64,000 bases of DNA from positions 558,001-622,000 of the forward strand of contig NZNV01000017.1 of NCBI GenBank assembly GCA_002695025.1, written 5' to 3'. The notes beneath the pieces were generated by a model. That model saw nothing but the letters and a program-made list of their open reading frames with translations, ran no database searches and was not told the DNA's origin. The position numbers and the translations under genes are program-made. Position 1 is the stretch's first letter. Every line of letters begins with the position of its first letter. Origin of the DNA: Owenweeksia sp. (lineage in GTDB: Bacteria; Bacteroidota; Bacteroidia; Flavobacteriales; Schleiferiaceae). Positions 1 through 9,038 of the stretch are shown in pieces.

Positions 1-2871
1 AATGATAGTGTCTATAGGATGGAAGTTTGTATCGGCAAAAGGTCGGGATATGGTACCTACATAAAGTACTTCAGGGGCGTTCCCGGATCTTTTCAATTGC
101 ATGCGTATACGCTTATTGCCCTGCGGAAGATCAGAGAAGGTAGGTGATATGGCGATAAGAGTATTGGAAAAGCCACCATTGTTCATGTAGAGGCAATTGG
201 GTTCGGAATAAGAGTCCAGGGTGTTAAGGGTCTTAACCTCTGCCGTTGGCCCCAGGGCTATCACATCCCAGCAGTAAGGCGCCTCCCCATCTACATCTGC
301 ATCATAATCTGTAAAATAAGGAGCGGTATAAGGGGCGCAGAGCGTAGTGAAATTATAGGCCAGGGAATAATCGCTGGAGTCTGAAGCACCGCATTTGGCT
401 TTTACGAGGAATTGGTAATCGGTAAAAGCCTGAAGGGTATCAAGGGTAAGGCTGGTTCCACTTACGGAAATTTTAGTACCACCTGTGCTGGAAGGCCCTT
501 GATAAAAACCGGATCGTCCAAACCATACCTCGTAGGTTTGGGGAGTTCCTGTTCCGCCCCAGCTTATAGTTGCGCTGGTGTCACTGATGGTTGAAATGTC
601 AATATTGGTGATCATGATGCAACTGGGTGCCTCATCCACAGAGAACTCATCAATAGCAATATCGGCTCCGCCAAACCCGGCACTCACCGTCCTGAAACGG
701 ACCTGTGTGGTACCCAGGGTATCGGGTAAGGCTACCCCTATTTTAGAGTAAGGTGAGCTGGAAGCTAACTGCGGCTGTACCGTAATGTGGAGCAATGGCC
801 CCCAGGTTACACTGTCCACACGGTATTCCACGTGCAGATCGGTCATATTGGTTCCGTAGCGGTGGAAATAGAATTCCAGGTATGGGTTGGTGAGATAAGT
901 GAGATCCAGGTAGGGAGACATGACTGTAGCGGTGTCAAAGCGATTGCCCAGGCTGCTGTGTGTAAACAGGTAGTTTCCGGAACCTGAAACATCGGAATCG
1001 GGACCGGTAAAGCTGCTGGGTGTTGAACCCTCACCCACACTCCAACTGTAATTGTGGTAGTTGTCAGGGTTACGGCTCCAGCAATTATTGATGCGATCAT
1101 CGGTATTGGAATACCCTTCTCCAGCCAACCAGCTTGGTCCGTCAAAATTCTCGTAATACGGAGTGGGTAAACTGCCACAGGAGGTTCGAAAGATAAAGGG
1201 TCCCGACCAATAGCTGAATCCGCTGGCGCAGCTATCAACCAGGTAAACATCATATTCGGTATCCGAGTTAAGGTTGGTCAATACCATTGAAGTGGCCGTG
1301 GTATAAACAGAATCATAGGTTCCTCCATTATCCCTGAAACCTTTGGGACCATAAATAACCTTGGTTTTTAATCCTGCACCATTCAACCAGTTTATATGGG
1401 CACTGACGCTATCCTTTTGCACAAGGTTAATGGAGGTGATAGGGGGAGCCAAACAATCCGTTTTAAACTCATAGTTGAAATTATCAATGTAGAGGTTGGC
1501 GTAGGGATCTGAGCTATTTCCTGAGATCAATGCTATATGATGGTGGTCAGAAGGTATAAGGCTGGTGTCCAGTGCTATAATGTATTCGAGATAGGATGGG
1601 TAATTCCTGTCTGGATTGGAAGAAAGGAGGTAAATGCTATCCTGCTGAACAAAAGTTTCGGGGTGCAGCGGAGAGGTTACAGTACCGATGATCAGGGAGC
1701 TGTTACCTCTGGTTGATGAGGCCACAAAACGCAGTTGATGCTCATCGGCATCCAGGTCCGAGAAGGGCGGGGAGCAGGTCATGGTAAGGTTTCCGGCTGC
1801 ATTGTTGCCATTGTTTTGAAAATAAAGCACATGAGGTGCTGAAAAAGGTACGGTTCGGGCCCGTTGATCCACCCGGATATAGTTTTGATCATCTCCTTTC
1901 AAAACGTTTCTCCAACATTCGGCTTCCATTCCGGAAGCATCCTTATCAAAACTTGTGGTATAAGGCGCGGTGAAGGGGCTACAAAGAGTTTTAAAAGTGT
2001 ACCGGATGGAGAATTCACTTCTTCCGTTGCTTTGTGCGTTACAATTAACGGCAGTCAGATATTCATACTCTGTATTGGGAAGCAGAGGTTGAATGGTAAA
2101 AGGATTACTGCCTGTGGCGGTGGTGGCAGTAGCCTGGTTAAAGCCTTCAGGCCCCCATCGGAAATCAAAAACGCTGTTGGTGTCATTAAAGCTTATGGTA
2201 GCCGAAGTATCACTGATGTACGTTACTACGGGGTTGGTGGTGATCGGACAATCCGGGATGGTGTCGTATTTGAAATTGTCTATCCGTATGCCGGAGAATG
2301 TAAACTGGTTGCCATGCATGAAGGCTACGTGCTGGCCTGTTCCGTTGTAGCTTTGGTTGTCAAAGTACACCACGTATTGCTGGAAGTTTCTTTCCAGAAC
2401 AAAGGTATCGGCAGGGTGAAAGTTATAAGGTGAAGTATTGTTATCTACGGTACCTACAATCAGTTGCTCACCGGGCATGTCGGACCAGGCAAAGAAACTT
2501 GTCATTTTCTGGCCTGTTGTAAAATCCGAAAAGTGAGGGGAGATAGCCAGTACGGTATCTATACCGCTGGAATAAATCTCCAGTGAGGTAGGGGGAGAAA
2601 CTTTCGAAGGAGGATAATCAGTGGTATTAACCCCATTACTGAAGGGGAGTCCTGAATTATAGATTTCCCAACAATGTGGAAGTACATATACATCGGAAGT
2701 GTCAAAGTCATTAAAATATCCAATTGTATAACTGCAGGAAGAGCTAATTGCCGGGAACATTTTGAAGTTCTGTTCAGTTTGCCCTCCCGCAGATTTATTG
2801 TGCGATTGAAATTGTGCAATGGTCCAGAGAGAGACCACTGAAACAACAAGTGTCAGGAGAAATCTTTGCAT
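1..2871 (-). CDS. large secreted multidomain protein with fibronectin-III-like and MAM-like repeats, 3' end outside window
   Basis: The reading frame is open for 957 codons, from ATG at 2871 to the left edge, with no stop, so the C-terminus is missing. The protein begins with a signal peptide (MQRFLLTLVV, then a hydrophobic stretch to about residue 20). It then alternates two kinds of unit: beta-sandwich segments that each open with a Cys-x-Pro-type start and contain a W or CW (for example CSPFTAPYTTSFD, CGSLPTPYYENFDG, CAPYTAPYFTDYD), and fibronectin-III-like segments of the form ISDTSATISW...NTEYEY. The segment near residues 590-740 resembles a MAM domain (STPSSFTGPDSD, then paired strands). 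Such proteins in Bacteroidota are usually T9SS cargo that is surface-bound or released, so a sorting domain is expected beyond the edge, but that is inference. The ligand is unknown. The gene stands alone behind a leader hairpin. Confidence 0.85.
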   Translation of the reverse strand, partial: MQRFLLTLVVSVVSLWTIAQFQSHNKSAGGQTEQNFKMFPAISSSCSYTIGYFNDFDTSDVYVLPHCWEIYNSGLPFSNGVNTTDYPPSKVSPPTSLEIYSSGIDTVLAISPHFSDFTTGQKMTSFFAWSDMPGEQLIVGTVDNNTSPYNFHPADTFVLERNFQQYVVYFDNQSYNGTGQHVAFMHGNQFTFSGIRIDNFKYDTIPDCPITTNPVVTYISDTSATISFNDTNSVFDFRWGPEGFNQATATTATGSNPFTIQPLLPNTEYEYLTAVNCNAQSNGRSEFSIRYTFKTLCSPFTAPYTTSFDKDASGMEAECWRNVLKGDDQNYIRVDQRARTVPFSAPHVLYFQNNGNNAAGNLTMTCSPPFSDLDADEHQLRFVASSTRGNSSLIIGTVTSPLHPETFVQQDSIYLLSSNPDRNYPSYLEYIIALDTSLIPSDHHHIALISGNSSDPYANLYIDNFNYEFKTDCLAPPITSINLVQKDSVSAHINWLNGAGLKTKVIYGPKGFRDNGGTYDSVYTTATSMVLTNLNSDTEYDVYLVDSCASGFSYWSGPFIFRTSCGSLPTPYYENFDGPSWLAGEGYSNTDDRINNCWSRNPDNYHNYSWSVGEGSTPSSFTGPDSDVSGSGNYLFTHSSLGNRFDTATVMSPYLDLTYLTNPYLEFYFHRYGTNMTDLHVEYRVDSVTWGPLLHITVQPQLASSSPYSKIGVALPDTLGTTQVRFRTVSAGFGGADIAIDEFSVDEAPSCIMITNIDISTISDTSATISWGGTGTPQTYEVWFGRSGFYQGPSSTGGTKISVSGTSLTLDTLQAFTDYQFLVKAKCGASDSSDYSLAYNFTTLCAPYTAPYFTDYDADVDGEAPYCWDVIALGPTAEVKTLNTLDSYSEPNCLYMNNGGFSNTLIAISPTFSDLPQGNKRIRMQLKRSGNAPEVLYVGTISRPFADTNFHPIDTII

Positions 2872-2880
2872 AATTATTCG

Positions 2881-2921
2881 TTTTAGTTTTAGCTCCCCTC
2901 CCTTGAGGAGATGAACTAAAA
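2881..2921 (-). promoter_or_regulatory. imperfect hairpin in the leader of the large secreted protein gene
   Basis: TTTTAGTT (2881-2888) pairs with AACTAAAA (2914-2921). Inside it, TCCCCTC (2894-2900) pairs with GAGGAGA (2905-2911), with one G-T wobble, around a 4-nt loop. The structure ends 9 nt upstream of the ATG at 2871. It may act as an RNA element that controls ribosome access or stability, or as a protein-binding site. No experiment or known family supports either reading. Confidence 0.35.
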
Positions 2922-3063
2922 GTAGGCAGGAGTATGCGTTATTCCATTATTATGCATATAGACACGATATATATATGATGTTTCAAGTATTTGTTTATCA
3001 GTGAACTAAATTTAAATCATTGCGAATAAAGAAAGGGTGTAAAACAAGGCTTTGGGGAAATAA

Positions 3064-3091
3064 AAAACGGGATCTACCCAGATCCCGTTTT
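3064..3091 (-). terminator. intrinsic terminator of the SDR gene
   Basis: A perfect 12-bp inverted repeat (AAAACGGGATCT / AGATCCCGTTTT) has a 4-nt loop and, read on the minus strand, ends in a run of six T. It lies about 25 nt after the SDR stop codon. The outer A/T pairs make it potentially bidirectional. Confidence 0.85.
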
Positions 3092-3116
3092 GTCAAATTT
3101 CAAATGGTAATACCAT

Positions 3117-3836
3117 TTAACTGCGAGGAGGCTGAGATGGTCTCACTTCAATTTTACTAGGTAAAGCCCGGGGGTTCATTTGAAGAAGATCAATAACCAT
3201 TTGCCCCAGATCTTCCGGTTGTATCTTCCAGCTGTCATTCTCATTCGGTTGATTGTTATTGAAATGAGAAGCCACGGAACCAGGCATAATGGTGGTTACC
3301 TTAATGCCGTAATGCCTAAGGTCCAGCATAATGGATTGCGTAAAGCCGGTAAGCCCAAATTTACTGGCGTTGTAAGCACTGCCTTTAGGAAAGAAATTGG
3401 CTCCGGCCAGGCTGGAAATGGTGATGATATATCCACGCGATTCGCGCAAGGCATTCAGGGAGGCCTTTACACTATTGAAGACCCCGGTAAGGTTAGTGTC
3501 AATAGTATCCTGCCACAGTTCGGGACTCATATCCTCAATGGAGGCAAAATGGCCAACCCCTGCGTTGGCAATGAGGATATCCAAACGCCCCCAGGTGGAA
3601 ATAACCTTTTCAACGGCTTTGGTTTGCTGCGAAAGGTCCTTTACATCGGCCATAAGGCCAATGGCTTTTCCTCCGCCCAGGGCGTTTAATTTTTCAGCGG
3701 CTTTATCAGCAGCTTCAGAATTACGGCTGGTAATGGCAACGTTTACGTTTTGTTGTACAAGTGAAGAGGCAATGCCGTAGCCTATGCCTTTACTGCCTCC
3801 CGTAATGAGGGCAGTTTTGTTTTGTAATGATTGCAT
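3117..3836 (-). CDS. SDR family NAD(P)-dependent oxidoreductase
   Basis: A 239-aa classical short-chain dehydrogenase/reductase. The Rossmann nucleotide-binding motif TGGSKGIG is at residues 12-19, the structural NAG is at 91-93, a catalytic Ser lies in TISSLAG (about 141), and the YxxxK pair is Y155 and K159. It resembles FabG-type 3-oxoacyl reductases and general SDRs. The C-terminus is short and specific to this protein, and the substrate cannot be assigned. It is probably cytosolic because no signal peptide is present. Downstream is a strong terminator; upstream, the DUF72 gene ends 30 nt before its start, so the two may be co-transcribed. Confidence 0.9.
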   Translation of the reverse strand: MQSLQNKTALITGGSKGIGYGIASSLVQQNVNVAITSRNSEAADKAAEKLNALGGGKAIGLMADVKDLSQQTKAVEKVISTWGRLDILIANAGVGHFASIEDMSPELWQDTIDTNLTGVFNSVKASLNALRESRGYIITISSLAGANFFPKGSAYNASKFGLTGFTQSIMLDLRHYGIKVTTIMPGSVASHFNNNQPNENDSWKIQPEDLGQMVIDLLQMNPRALPSKIEVRPSQPPRS

Positions 3837-3866
3837 TATGGTGGTTGTTGGTGAAAATTCTGAGTG

Positions 3867-4763
3867 TTAAAGATCAAGTTTACCGGACTTGTCGTCCGGC
3901 CTTTCAGGAACCTTAATGGATGTCCCCAGTCGTTTGTTCAGCTTCTCAATAAAATGAGCTGCCAGTAGAGGTGATTCTTTTTCTATGTTTTGGTGGATAA
4001 AGAAGTAAATACCCTTTATTCCTTTTTCTGTCCAGTCTTCCAGCTTATCCACCCACTCTTCCAGACGGGTGTAATCGGATGTTATGTTGGCCCCCACGTA
4101 ACGAACAAAAGCGTAAGGCGTGGTGAGGCGCATGTGCAACATATCCCTCCGGCCGGCAGTATCTACAATAATATTGGTGGTATTATAAGCTTCCAGCATA
4201 TTGTATATTTCCGTGGCTACCGGCTCTTTAAACCATTCGTCATTCCGTACTTCAACGGCTAGCGGAGCATTTTTGGGAAAGTCCTTGAGAAAGCCTTCTA
4301 TCCTGTCAATATCCTTCGGTTTAAAATCATCACGAAGTTGCAGGAACATCATTCCCAATTGACCCTCAAGGGCCAGGGTGGCGTTTACTACATTTTCGGT
4401 AACCTCTTCCGCGTCCTTCAGTCTCTTCCAGTGGCTGATCTCCTGGTTCAGCTTAGGAAAGAATTTAAAGTCAGAAGGAGTTTTAGCGGTCCATTTTTCG
4501 TATTGATCCGGGCCGTAAGGCCTGTAAAAAGTAGCGTTCAACTCAATAGAATTGAATTGCCGTGAATAATACTCCAGTTCATCCTTGGTGCCCCGAGGGT
4601 AAAAACCTTTCAGATCAGAGCGGTTCCATTTGGCGCACCCGATATAGATCTCCGGTTTATTTTTTTTATCACCCTGTTCTTTCAGTACCCGGGCGGTTTC
4701 CGGATGATCGTCTGGAAGAGTGAAGTCAACGGTTTCGGGATTATTTACTTTACCGAATTTCAT
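3867..4763 (-). CDS. DUF72 (YecE-like) domain protein
   Basis: A 298-aa protein with the TIM-barrel-like DUF72 signature. It shows YIGCAKWNRSDLKGFYPRG near residue 41, FNSIELNATFYRPY near 70, MMFLQLRDDF near 138, LAVEVRNDEWF near 168, and a conserved MRLTTPYAFVRYVG strand. Length is close to the family norm (about 240-300). The biochemical role of the family is unknown. It follows the DnaE-like gene on the same strand by 83 nt, in a gap that contains a perfect palindrome and a weak promoter-like box. It could therefore be a third member of the translesion operon or have its own promoter. Confidence 0.88.
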   Translation of the reverse strand: MKFGKVNNPETVDFTLPDDHPETARVLKEQGDKKNKPEIYIGCAKWNRSDLKGFYPRGTKDELEYYSRQFNSIELNATFYRPYGPDQYEKWTAKTPSDFKFFPKLNQEISHWKRLKDAEEVTENVVNATLALEGQLGMMFLQLRDDFKPKDIDRIEGFLKDFPKNAPLAVEVRNDEWFKEPVATEIYNMLEAYNTTNIIVDTAGRRDMLHMRLTTPYAFVRYVGANITSDYTRLEEWVDKLEDWTEKGIKGIYFFIHQNIEKESPLLAAHFIEKLNKRLGTSIKVPERPDDKSGKLDL

Positions 4764-4785
4764 GAAGTGTCATTTTTAGGTTCCC

Positions 4786-4805
4786 CAATATTACTAATAA
4801 TTAGT
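4786..4805 (-). promoter_or_regulatory. palindrome with possible -7 box upstream of the DUF72 gene
   Basis: ACTAATAATTAGT at 4793-4805 is a perfect palindrome with 6-nt arms around one central base. It abuts TAATATTG on the minus strand (4786-4793), which matches 7 of 8 positions of TAnnTTTG. The arrangement fits an operator over a promoter 23-42 nt upstream of the DUF72 ATG. Half-site spacing differs from the dinB tandem boxes, so it is not the same operator. Confidence 0.35.
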
Positions 4806-4846
4806 CCTTTTGATACATTTTGGATAATCGAATTTAAACAGAAAAC

Positions 4847-7804
4847 TCAGGCAGTTTGCAGACTGGTATAGGCCAGTTTTTCCATGTGGACTACTTCCAG
4901 GCTTATAAAATCATAGTCCTCAATAACCTTTCCCTGCAGCAGGTAAATACCTTTTCCCTGGAAGCGGTAGCGTGCAGCCACCTGAGGAAAGTGGATGGTA
5001 TCAATAAAATTACCACACTCGTCCAGGAAAGTACCGAACTGCATGTGCCGGCTGTTCTTTTCACGGGTAGTCAGGTTTTTGGTATGTACCAGGTACCCCA
5101 GCATGCGGACGTTTTTTCCTACGTAATGAGGCAGGTCATGGGCCATAATGATGTTTTCAGGTTTACCGGCTATAAGGTCAAAAGGGGAGCTTAAGGGAAA
5201 ACCCAACAGTTCTATTTCATCGTAAGCGTCCTCGTGCGCCTCATGTTCCAGTTCAGGCAATGCATAAGAGGGCGCTTTAACGCGGAAGAGGTCACTTACA
5301 GGGGCCGATTTCCTGGCGTTACCTAAAAGGAAATGGGCTTCCCACAATAGTTCTTTTTTGTCTTTGCCGGTAAAGCGAAAAGCGTGGATGCGGATGAGCA
5401 GGATAAGTTGTTCCAGGGATATTTCCACACGATCCACAAAATTCTGGAGGTCTTCAAAAGGGCCGTAACGTTCCCGGTTTTGCAGGAAGCTTTCCGCTAC
5501 CCTCGTTTCCAGCTCATGCAGCAGGTTGATACCCAGGAAAACGTGCTTCCCTTTCAGAGTGGTTTCCCAGCTGCTATGGTTGATGCAGGGTGGTTCAATA
5601 ATGGCCCCGTGCAGGCGGGCTTCGTTGATGTACACTTCGGTGCGGTAAAAACCGCCACCATTGTTGATGGTAGCCACCATATATTCCAGTGGGTAATGGG
5701 CCTTAAGGTAAAGGCTCTGGTAGCTTTCCACGGCATAAGAAGCGGAATGTCCTTTGGCAAAGGCAAAATTTCCGAAGCTTTCTATTTGCCGCCATACCTC
5801 CTGTGTGGTATCCGGGTCATAACCGAATTTTTCGCAATTGCTAAAAAAGGTATCCCGTACTTTCCAGAACTCATTGCGCTCCCTGAATTTCCATGACATT
5901 CCTCTGCGTAGGATATCCGCTTCAGCCAGGTTCAGGCCGGCAAAGTGGTGCGCTACTTTCAGCACGTCTTCCTGGTATACCATTACCCCGTAAGTCCCTT
6001 CCAGTATCTCTTTTAGCTTTGGGTGGATGTAGTTACGGGTTTCCGGTTGGCGGAAGCGTTTGATGTATTCCTGCATCATCCCGGATTTAGCAACGCCCGG
6101 CCGTATGATGGAACTGGCGGCTACCAGCCCCAGGTAATGATCTGCCCGGAGCTTGGTAAGTAAGCCCCGCATGGCGGGAGACTCTACGTAAAAACACGCC
6201 ATGGTCTTGCCTTCCCTTAGCAAGGCCTTAACCTTTTCATCGTGGAAAAAAGGCTCAACATTATGGATATCCGGTAATTCTTTTTCGGGCTGATTATGCC
6301 GGATAATGCTCAACGCATCCTTGATTTTACCCAGGCCTCGTTGCCCGAGTATATCAAACTTGGAAAGCCCTATGTCTTCAGCAGAATACATATCGAATTG
6401 GGTGGTGCGGTAACCTTTGGGCGGTAAAAAAGTACCTCCGCAGTAATGGATGTCGTCATGCGGAATGAGGATGCCGCTGGAGTGTACACTCATGTGGTTG
6501 GGAAAATCAGCTATATAACTCCCGTATCTTAAAACCAGCTGGGCCATGCTGTCCGGGTGCTGCGGACGATACCGCGGATGACTGATCTGGTCTATTTCAC
6601 GGGCCGGAAGTCCCATTACCTTGCCCAGCTCCCGCACTACGGCCCGGCTTTTAAAAGTAGTATGAGATCCCAGTAAGGCAGCTTCCGGGTAACGATTAAA
6701 GATGTAGCGGGTAACATCTTCGCGGTCACGCCACGAAAAATCCATGTCAAAATCAGGCGGATGCCTGCGCTTAGGGTTCATAAACCGTTCAAAGTAGAGG
6801 TCCAGTTCTATGGGGTCTACATCGGTTATGCGCAAGAGATAGGCCACCATGCTATTGGCTCCGCTACCACGGCCTACGTAGAAATAACCCTTGTGTCGAG
6901 CATAACGGATGATATCGTGGTTAATGAGAAAATAACTGTAAAACCCACGGGCTTCAATTACCTCCAGCTCATTTTCCATGCGTTCCAGCTTATCCGCTCC
7001 AGGATTCTCACCATAGCGGTAGCGTAAACCTTCTTCACAGAGGTGGCGTATCAGTTCCCGGTCTTCAACCAAAGTGAGTTTAAAGGTTTTGCGGTTGAGG
7101 GATTTCTGGTAGTCTTTAAAGATGAACTCAATGCTGCATTCGCTTAAAATGCGGTTGGTATTGTGGATAAGCTGTGGAAAATCTCCAAAGGCTTTTTCAA
7201 GTGCAGCGGGACTGTAAAAACGGTCGTGGTGACTGGTTTGCTCGGAATCCGGTAATTTACTGAGCAGAGTGTTTTGGTCAATGGCACGCAGCAAGCGGTG
7301 GGCATTGTAATCTTTTTTCTGAAAGAAGGTGGAGGGCTGCAGGATCACCACTTTGGATAGTTGATTTCGCCAGGGGGAGAACTGCAGTTTGATAAGCTGC
7401 GAAGAACGCACCCCTATATATTCATACTCCCGTAAGGAACGGGTAGGGGCGTTGGTGATCGGGTAAACCACGTATACATTGCGGAAAGACTCCGGTGCTT
7501 CCGCAGGAAAGGCCACAGCATTTTCAAGATGTAGTGAAAGGTGGGCATTGATTTCCCGGAAACCTTCGTTGTTTTTCGCCAGCGCCACAAAGCAGGGGTC
7601 GATGCCATTTCGGAAATCGACCCCTACCACGGGCTGTACCTCTTTTGCGTTTGACAGCCGGATAAATTCAAGACACCCGGCTGTACTGTTGATATCGGTT
7701 AAGGTCAGGCGAGGTATACGGTGTTCTGCCGCCCAGTTTACAAGCTGTTCCGGCCGCAGGGTGCCGTAACGAAAGCTGTAAAATGAATGGCAGTTCAAGT
7801 ACAT
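4847..7804 (-). CDS. dnaE2: DNA polymerase III alpha-subunit family, DnaE2-like translesion polymerase
   Basis: A 985-aa C-family polymerase, shorter than a replicative Bacteroidota DnaE. The order is: an N-terminal PHP domain (NCHSFYSFRYG at 4-14, TDINS at 36-40); the palm with GRGSGANS (311-318) and PDFDMDF (350-356, catalytic D351 and D353); a third carboxylate region near GLSKFDILG; a helix-hairpin-helix region; and a C-terminal OB fold (NVRMLGYLVHTKNLTTREK). Several PHP metal positions are changed (TDH to TDI, and the first His is lost), so proofreading or phosphoesterase activity is unlikely. The start lies 4 nt after the dinB stop, implying coupled translation and joint action in mutagenic lesion bypass. 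The symbol is by resemblance; a second DnaE paralogue of another subclass is possible. Confidence 0.88.
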   Translation of the reverse strand: MYLNCHSFYSFRYGTLRPEQLVNWAAEHRIPRLTLTDINSTAGCLEFIRLSNAKEVQPVVGVDFRNGIDPCFVALAKNNEGFREINAHLSLHLENAVAFPAEAPESFRNVYVVYPITNAPTRSLREYEYIGVRSSQLIKLQFSPWRNQLSKVVILQPSTFFQKKDYNAHRLLRAIDQNTLLSKLPDSEQTSHHDRFYSPAALEKAFGDFPQLIHNTNRILSECSIEFIFKDYQKSLNRKTFKLTLVEDRELIRHLCEEGLRYRYGENPGADKLERMENELEVIEARGFYSYFLINHDIIRYARHKGYFYVGRGSGANSMVAYLLRITDVDPIELDLYFERFMNPKRRHPPDFDMDFSWRDREDVTRYIFNRYPEAALLGSHTTFKSRAVVRELGKVMGLPAREIDQISHPRYRPQHPDSMAQLVLRYGSYIADFPNHMSVHSSGILIPHDDIHYCGGTFLPPKGYRTTQFDMYSAEDIGLSKFDILGQRGLGKIKDALSIIRHNQPEKELPDIHNVEPFFHDEKVKALLREGKTMACFYVESPAMRGLLTKLRADHYLGLVAASSIIRPGVAKSGMMQEYIKRFRQPETRNYIHPKLKEILEGTYGVMVYQEDVLKVAHHFAGLNLAEADILRRGMSWKFRERNEFWKVRDTFFSNCEKFGYDPDTTQEVWRQIESFGNFAFAKGHSASYAVESYQSLYLKAHYPLEYMVATINNGGGFYRTEVYINEARLHGAIIEPPCINHSSWETTLKGKHVFLGINLLHELETRVAESFLQNRERYGPFEDLQNFVDRVEISLEQLILLIRIHAFRFTGKDKKELLWEAHFLLGNARKSAPVSDLFRVKAPSYALPELEHEAHEDAYDEIELLGFPLSSPFDLIAGKPENIIMAHDLPHYVGKNVRMLGYLVHTKNLTTREKNSRHMQFGTFLDECGNFIDTIHFPQVAARYRFQGKGIYLLQGKVIEDYDFISLEVVHMEKLAYTSLQTA

Positions 7805-7808
7805 AGGT

Positions 7809-9035
7809 TCAGGCTCTTCGGTGTGCTAATATTATGGGAGGCATACCGTTGAAGGGGTTCATACGGCCCAGGCCCGTACTCTCCATGGTACGCGCTCTTT
7901 TCACGGCATTTAGCCCAAAACGGTTGCGCACGTGGTCCATAGCCTGGTACAGGCGGATCATTTCCGCATTATCCTCAAACATATTGATCTGATGACCTCC
8001 ACCCACCAGGTGGCTGAAACGCAAGCCTACCAGACGCACCAGCAGTCGTTTGTGGTATAGCTTTTCAAAAAGCTCCTTGGTATAGGCAATCAATTGGTGG
8101 TCATTAGCGGTGTAGGGTATGCGTTTTTGCAGGGTATAGGTGTTGAAATCAGAGTACCGGACCTTAACAGTTACGCAGGCAGTAAGCTTGTTGCCTTGGC
8201 GTAACTGAAAGGCCAGGTTCTCTGCCATGGCGATGAGTAGAGTTTCAAGTTTCTCGACATGGGTTGTATCTTCCTGGAAAGTACGTTCCAGTGAAATGGA
8301 TTTCTTTTCATGGTAGGCAATTACCGGTGCGTTGCAGATACCGTTGGCTTTTTTCCAGAGTACCACTCCATTTTTGCCCATGGCTTTTTCCATGAGCTGT
8401 ACCGGCATTTGCTGCAGGGTGCGGATCTTTTTAATACCCATACGGCTGAGCATGAGGGTGGTTTTTTCGCCTACCATTGGTATTTTCTGTACCGAAAGGG
8501 GGGAGAGAAAGGGTATTTCTTCTCCCCGGGGTACTTCTTTGCGGTTATTAGGTTTGGCTTCTCCGGTAGCTACTTTGGCCACGGTCTTATTGATGGAGAG
8601 CCCGAAGGAAATGGGTAAGCCGGTTTCTTTGATAATGGTGTCCCGTATTTCAGAGGTAAGCTTAAAACAACCAAAGAACTTATCCATACCGGTAAGGTCC
8701 AGGTAAAATTCATCAATGGAGGTTTTTTCAAAGAGTGGTACTTCCTGCCTGATGATCTCTGTGATGATATTGGAATATTTGGTATACCGGCTGGAATCGC
8801 CTTTGATGACAATGGCGTTTGGGCATAGTTGAAGAGCCATTCGCATGGGCATGGCGGAGTGGACCCCAAATTTACGGGCTTCGTAGCTGCATGAAGCTAC
8901 CACACCCCGGCTTCCGGTGCCTCCTACGAGTACGGGTTTGTCGTTTAAACGTCTGTCTGCCAGTCTTTCCACAGATACAAAAAAGCTATCTAAGTCTAAA
9001 TGAGCAATCGTTTTATTTCCTCCTGATGATGTCAT
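7809..9035 (-). CDS. dinB: DNA polymerase IV, Y-family translesion polymerase
   Basis: A 408-aa Y-family polymerase. The first catalytic carboxylate is D14 in AHLDLDSFF, with F19 in the steric-gate position. CSYEARKFGVHSAMPM is at about 49-64, and the second catalytic pair D108-E109 lies in SIDEFYLD. The little-finger domain follows. HQINMFED (about 350) resembles a beta-clamp-binding peptide, and RFGLNAVKRARTM is the C-terminal motif shared with UmuC/ImuB-like proteins. The annotated ATG at 9035 is 3 nt from a tandem palindrome. An AGGAGG lies just inside the frame, before ATTGCTCATTTA, so a downstream non-ATG start is possible. It is the first gene of an operon with the DnaE-like gene. Confidence 0.92.
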   Translation of the reverse strand: MTSSGGNKTIAHLDLDSFFVSVERLADRRLNDKPVLVGGTGSRGVVASCSYEARKFGVHSAMPMRMALQLCPNAIVIKGDSSRYTKYSNIITEIIRQEVPLFEKTSIDEFYLDLTGMDKFFGCFKLTSEIRDTIIKETGLPISFGLSINKTVAKVATGEAKPNNRKEVPRGEEIPFLSPLSVQKIPMVGEKTTLMLSRMGIKKIRTLQQMPVQLMEKAMGKNGVVLWKKANGICNAPVIAYHEKKSISLERTFQEDTTHVEKLETLLIAMAENLAFQLRQGNKLTACVTVKVRYSDFNTYTLQKRIPYTANDHQLIAYTKELFEKLYHKRLLVRLVGLRFSHLVGGGHQINMFEDNAEMIRLYQAMDHVRNRFGLNAVKRARTMESTGLGRMNPFNGMPPIILAHRRA

Positions 9036-9038
9036 TTG

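Noticed and set aside
1864-2433. 189-aa plus-strand open frame
   Set aside because: Lies fully inside the minus-strand secreted protein frame, which has a signal peptide and repeat domains; the plus-strand product has no recognisable feature.
3180-3689. 169-aa plus-strand frame opposite the SDR gene
   Set aside because: Antisense to a gene with all SDR motifs; a composition shadow.
4793-4805. Palindrome upstream of DUF72 as a third copy of the dinB boxes
   Set aside because: Half-sites are similar (CTAAT/ATTAG) but the spacing is 1 nt shorter on each side than in the TCTAA-N5-TTAGA boxes, so the same protein is unlikely to bind both alike.
7809-9035. ImuB (inactive Y-family) instead of active polymerase IV
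   Set aside because: Catalytic carboxylates D14 and D108-E109 are present, and no ImuA is adjacent.
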